NCBI GenBank assembly: GCA_009731375.1
Contig: BJOX01000157.1
Span: 710,178-774,177, forward strand
Length of the DNA: 64,000 nucleotides
DNA from: Paulinella micropora
Taxonomy: Eukaryota; Cercozoa; Imbricatea; Euglyphida
Direction of reading: 5' to 3'
In this document: piece by piece, positions 59,836-64,000 of the stretch
Layout: every line of letters starts with the position of its first letter
Position numbering within the stretch: position 1 is the stretch's first letter
The notes under the pieces: generated by a model
The model's database searches: none
What the model saw: the letters and a program-made list of their open reading frames with translations, nothing else
Told to the model about the DNA's origin: nothing
Program-made: the position numbers and the translations under genes

Positions 59836-60271
59836 GCCCCTCCATGTTACAGGTGAAACATTTCATGTCTCCTTTCTTCAACATCTTTTTTCTCGTTCCT
59901 GTTCCTTTCCCTCCCCCTTTCTTATTAGTGGTGGTGTGTTTAAACCTACAGTTAGATCTATCACAGCTGCCTGACTGTTCAAACATGTAGCACACCCCAG
60001 GCACACTACGCATAGTGACTGACTCCTCTGTATGAGCAAAACGACACTCATCCCCCCACTTGCATCCACTCTCTTTGTGAAACCAAAAACAAACGCCTCT
60101 CTGCCCTTCCTCTCTTTTGTTGGCATCTTTTCCTGCGTGTGCTTTTTCTTTCTTCATCTTCTTCTCTCTTTCTTTGTTTCTGTCTATTTCCAACGCTTTT
60201 TCTTCCAACTCCTCCCACAATTCCTCAAAAGACCATGCATGCTGCTTCTTATTCATCTTCAGCGTGCTCAT
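59723..60271 (-). CDS. second copia-type element: Gag with two CCCH fingers and a CCHC-like knuckle
   Basis: A 182-aa frame. CFWFHKESGCKWGDECRFAH and CYMFEQSGSCDRSNCRFKHT are two tandem CCCH zinc fingers (C-x8-C-x5-C-x3-H and C-x7-9-C-x4-5-C-x3-H spacing). CFTCNMEGHVFSACEKECRM is a CCHC-like knuckle. RNA binding is the expected role. CCCH pairs are unusual in Gag and suggest capture from a cellular RNA-binding protein. A highly charged Lys/Glu helix precedes the fingers. Confidence 0.7.
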   Translation of the reverse strand: MSTLKMNKKQHAWSFEELWEELEEKALEIDRNKEREKKMKKEKAHAGKDANKREEGQRGVCFWFHKESGCKWGDECRFAHTEESVTMRSVPGVCYMFEQSGSCDRSNCRFKHTTTNKKGGGKGTGTRKKMLKKGDMKCFTCNMEGHVFSACEKECRMCGGEHGAVQRRPPGRGCRPGSVVRS

Positions 60272-60408
60272 CCATCCTCCTCAATCCTTTCTCACGCCTT
60301 CTGTAGAGCATTGGTGATTATTGTTTCAATTGTTCTTTTGGGTGTTTTATGGCCTACTGCCTTAGCTCTTCATCTAACGCAACAAACGTATCAAACTGCG
60401 GAGCATAA

Positions 60409-60735
60409 TCACCCCTCATCAAACGTCCATGCATACATCGCATTTATCTTATCTTGCATATCCTCCTCACTCACCTTACCAAACCTTTTGATCAGTCTTG
60501 CCCACACAACGTGCAAATTCTGACCAAAGTCTGGTGAGGTGACTCTCACCAGATCCGCCACACTCCTCTTGGCTTTACCCACTAGCTTGTCAAACACAAA
60601 CGAAAAAGCTTCCTCTCTCTGCCTTTTCATCTCATGCTCCAAACTCTCCTCATATGCTACTATCATTCTATCTTCTTTCTCTTTTTCCTCTGCTCTTTGC
60701 TCTTCGTCTTGATTGTTGTCGTTGCTGGTGTGCAA
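60409..60735 (-). CDS. second copia-type element: Gag N-terminal fragment
   Basis: A 108-aa frame: acidic start (NDNNQDEEQRAEEKEKEDRM), then FVFDKLVGKAKRSVADLVRV and NLHVVWARLIKRFGKVSEED, resembling the helical Gag (UBN2-type) core. Separated from the zinc-finger frame by stops. Confidence 0.5.
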   Translation of the reverse strand: MHTSNDNNQDEEQRAEEKEKEDRMIVAYEESLEHEMKRQREEAFSFVFDKLVGKAKRSVADLVRVTSPDFGQNLHVVWARLIKRFGKVSEEDMQDKINAMYAWTFDEG

Positions 60736-62999
60736 TAAGTAGGTGAAAGCTGACTACTCACTCTCCCCCTCTCCTCCACCTGCTCTTCTCCCTTTTGCTC
60801 ACTCTCACCACTATCTCCCCCTAAAGTAGACTGCCTTTGTGTCTCCGTAAAATAAGAGGTAAGGTTTTCCTTGTCTGCCCGGGCTCTGAGTCTAACTCAG
60901 CTTCCTCTTCCTCCTTTCTCAATCCTATCTTTCCTCTCCCTCTTGCTGATTGCTTTTTCCCTGCTCTCTCTCCCCACCTCCACATGTAGTTTGGGACTGT
61001 TTTCCCCTTGCTGTGCAATTTTAAGCACTTACATTACTCTCATGCACTATCCTAACATGATGTCACGGTGTTCTTGAGGGGTCTTTAGTGCCCCCTTGAG
61101 TCCTTTTGCCCCTAGGGCTAAAACCGTCTCTCGTTGAAACGCTTTGAACGGGGTTCTCCCGTCAACTTTGAACTGTCCTTTGGCAGTGGCCCTTCCTTTT
61201 CTCTATTTTTGTTCAAGCTGTGCCTCTGAGAGTACTTAAACTCATTGAGTGCTTATTGTCACACACCGTCTTGTTCTTTTTGTCTAGCAGTGCAGACAAG
61301 TTGACAGTGTTTGATGTGCTTGATGTTCTTGCCTCAGAATCTTTGCCCCGATGCTGGTGACTCACCTAACCGGGCCAAAACGGGGACAGGTACAACGCGT
61401 TCAAAAACGAGCCACAGGGTTGCGAAGCCACAATTTTGGCATATGTACATATGGAGTGGCACAACCCTTTTGACAGTTGCCTCCCAGGTCGGCGATGGTT
61501 TCTTCCTTCCTTGCTTGCAGTGCTCCAGAGTTAAGCGCTGCCAAGGCCCGTAACAAACCCACTGGACAAGACGGTTTGTACTTTACTTTTATTTAGAGAT
61601 TTCAAGTTGAATAATGCGGACACGTCACTAAGTGCCACACCCCAAGCCGCCAAGGCTTTGAATTCACCGTTACACATAGAGTGATATAGGTAAAATAGGT
61701 AATTGTCCTAGGGGTGGGCCGGTATTAATATGACCAAATACTACTATTAATATTAATAAAATTGTCTATTGTTTACTGGTATTTCACCTACTCTCTGGAG
61801 TTAGGACTTAATGCAGCCATATAGACTTTTAATAAGAGTTCGTTGTGTATTTATCACTTGGGGTTGTATCCAAACTCACAGAGCTAACCACACAGGGTAA
61901 ATTGGCATTGGCACCGCCAATGCCACCCCAGACCAGTAATCAGTCCTATGACACTGTAACAAACTCTCTAAATAATTACCGTAAATACCGGTTATATTAA
62001 TCACATCACCTAATTAACTTTTAAATGTTCGAGCATCTGGCCGGTTTAAACGGGTTGGACATAATTATTTTTTTTAAAATTTTTAACTCATAAAATTTAA
62101 ATCCACTCGATATATACATACATACAAATTACTCCCGCCGATGACGACTGTTAGTAGTGAGTATTAAATCTTTATCTGACAGAGTACTGTTACTCGTCCC
62201 GCTTTGGTGATTTACCAAGATAGATTTAATGACTTAGATACCAACAACCTACGCACTTTAAGAATAGAAACCGAGAAATATCTTAGAACGTTCCTAGAGA
62301 GAGAAACGAATGCTGATATAGATAATAAAGTGAAATATTGAATGAAATACTTCAATAAATGGAAACGAATTCCTTACCAATAGCGGTAGCAAGTTCGTAG
62401 AAAACTCTCTTAATAACTTATGAGATATTGTCGAAATAAAGGAAGTAGGTAAGAAGTGGCAAATATAAAATAATATTATATCATAGGAAAAAGGAAATGA
62501 TATGCACAATATAAATTACAGTAACTAGAAATCAAGATCTAATCGAAGGAAACAAATAGGAAACAAGGTCCCACTGTGGTCGAACACCCCACCTGAACTT
62601 GATATCAGTTACGAAAAAAAAATGATGAGAGAGAAAATTTGCGAGCGCTTCCCGCAGGGTCAGCAAGAAGTCCAAAAAGTCACACATTTGAAATAAAGAA
62701 ACAAAATATGTAATAATAAAAAGAACAGAAAAATCTAAATAAAAGAATCTTTCAAGTCCATGATAATATCAAACCGCGAACGTGGATCCTTGACTAAAAA
62801 AATAATAATAATCGCCACCATGGCGGAAATGAAGCCAGAAATGGGGAAGGAGATCAGTCCAAAGAGTGGGCGGGAAAACGTCGTAGAGCGAAGGTCACCA
62901 AGCAGGGCACATCCTGAATTCGTGAATGGCTGAATCTCATTACGATGTGAAGGGCTGAATCTCGTCAGCGCCTATAGTTGCTAGTCATTCTTCTGTTTG
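60736..62999. other. AT-rich and mixed sequence without recognised gene
   Basis: No coding region supported. A Pro/Ser-type low-complexity pyrimidine tract at 60,760-60,990 probably belongs to the Gag leader. The repeat shared with 7,676-7,800 lies at 61,769-61,885. 61,990-62,800 is strongly AT-rich. Confidence 0.4.
61769..61885. repeat. dispersed repeat, copy 2 (partner near 7,676-7,800)
   Basis: Shares TTTACTGGTATTTCACCTAC, AAGAGTTCGTTGTGTATTTA and TTGGGGTTGTATCCAAACTC with copy 1, same orientation. Confidence 0.7.
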
Positions 63000-64000
63000 G
63001 TAGTACTAGTGTCCCCGTTGACCAACGTCGTGGGACCAGCATCATTAGACACGGGGATAGAGTCCTCGTCCTCCTTTAGGTAAGAATCGAGCGGTACCGT
63101 GAACTGATTCGCCAGATACCTGAACTGCAGTGTCGGTAGCGCCTTCGTGAATAAATCGGCCAGATTCTCACTAGACTGTATTTACTTCACAGTCACTTTA
63201 CCTTCCCGGACTTGTTCTACCACGTAGTGGTGTTTGATGTCCAAGTGTCGCGATCTAGGACCACCGAGGCCGTTGGTAGAAGCGATGATGGATTCCCGGT
63301 TGTCAGCCTGGATCGTCGCCGGAGCATATTGAGCTCGCTCAAGAAGCTTTGAATAGCGATCGTAGTCCTGGCCGTCTGCGACAAAGAGATGACCTCCTCC
63401 GCATCCATGGTGCTAACTGCAACCGTCGTTTGGCGTCGCGAGTTCCAATGTATCGGTCCCGTAAGAAGATGAATCTCCCCATTTCTGGACTTGCGCGTAA
63501 AGCGATCGTTTCCGAAGTCTGAATCGGAAAAAGAAGGTAGCTCCAGCTTAGTAGGGTCCACGTTAGCAGGGAAGAAGAGCCCTCGCTCCTCACGCAAATG
63601 ACGATAAATTCTCCCTAACATGGCGTATGCCACGTCTGGGTCTTGATGCTCAAATACAGATAACCTGTTCACCGCACAGGCAATGTGGGGCTGGGTCATA
63701 GATGCAGGCCAGATAAGTTCACCAGTCAACTTCGGCAGCGTCCATTGGCGCAGAGGGGATCTTGCCGGAGCAGGGGCGGGTTCCTGGACTGTTGCTGGTG
63801 TAGGTGTTGGCTTAGCATCCCCGTAGCCTCTGTCACGCAAAAGGCTACGTATGTAGGCACGCTGATGTATGAGTGGACCATTGTCGAATCGTTTGAACTG
63901 CAAACCAGTGAAGACACGGACAGTCCCCATATCCTTGAATCTAAAAGCGTGCATTTGTAGCAAACGTTTGAGCGCATCGAACTGTGACGATAGGAAGCAG
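63000..64000 (-). mobile_element. third copia-type element: RT end and RNase H, runs off the right edge
   Basis: The minus-strand frame is open from the window edge: FDALKRLLQMHAFRFKDMGT and FTGLQFKRFDNGPLIHQRAY are the RT connection. LPSFSDSDFGNDRFTRKSRN, PIHWNSRRQTTVAVSTMDAE and EVISLSQTARTTIAIQSFLS are RNase H. Near 63,270 the register changes into one reading DIKHHYVVEQVREGKVTVKY, then an in-frame TAA at about 63,180, then SENLADLFTKALPTLQFRYL, the hallmark copia C-terminus ending near 62,985. Decayed copy, distinct from the two others. No LTR was identified. Confidence 0.85.

Overview
The window is eukaryotic nuclear DNA. Two host genes have spliceosomal GT-AG introns packed with microsatellites, minisatellites and MITE-like palindromes, and the rest is mostly nested mobile elements. 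I cannot name the organism. An intron-rich alga or other protist is my best guess, because the largest element is of the Polinton / Polinton-like virus / virophage class common in such genomes. Seven runs of N mark assembly gaps, and several coding frames are broken by single-base changes in or near homopolymers, so some lesions may be sequence errors.

Layout. (1) 1-6.6 kb, minus strand: a Ty3/gypsy-type LTR retrotransposon running off the left edge, with three upstream reading frames (one with a CCCH finger and RGG repeats), a retropepsin-like frame and a long open RT-RNase H-integrase frame. (2) 8.6-22.9 kb: two divergent host genes sharing a 269-bp intergenic region, a six-exon PP2C protein phosphatase (minus) and a ~24-exon condensin-II subunit H2, NCAPH2 (plus). 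Seven copies of one ~100-bp palindromic repeat lie in and beside them. (3) 24,332-56,910: a Ty1/copia-type retrotransposon with ~190-bp LTRs and a 5-bp target duplication (AGAAT). Its gag-pol frames are decayed. (4) Nested in its leader, 25,736-47,465: a 21.7-kb Maverick/Polinton-type element with ~310-bp terminal inverted repeats and a 6-bp target duplication (GAACCT), inserted into the end of an older ~230-bp palindrome. (5) 57.5-60.7 kb and 63.0-64.0 kb, minus strand: remains of two more copia-type elements.

The Polinton-type element carries protein-primed DNA polymerase B, an rve integrase, a packaging ATPase, an adenain-like protease, penton and double-jelly-roll major capsid candidates, a long fibre with a peptidase-S74 chaperone end, a second spike-like protein and two small GKYK-domain (ExoX C-terminal-like) proteins. 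It therefore looks like an integrated virus able, when intact, to replicate its genome by protein priming, package it and build an icosahedral particle. This copy has nonsense or frameshift lesions in at least six genes.

The most unusual signal is a set of six double-hairpin modules in the right half of the element (32.9-46.8 kb). Each module is two inverted repeats with conserved outer words (GATATTT / AAACATCG), class-specific conserved loops and an AT-rich spacer. Most hairpins abut or overlap a start or stop codon. They may be transcription start/end signals comparable to the mimivirus 'hairpin rule', or gene-cassette boundaries. Neither is shown by the sequence alone.
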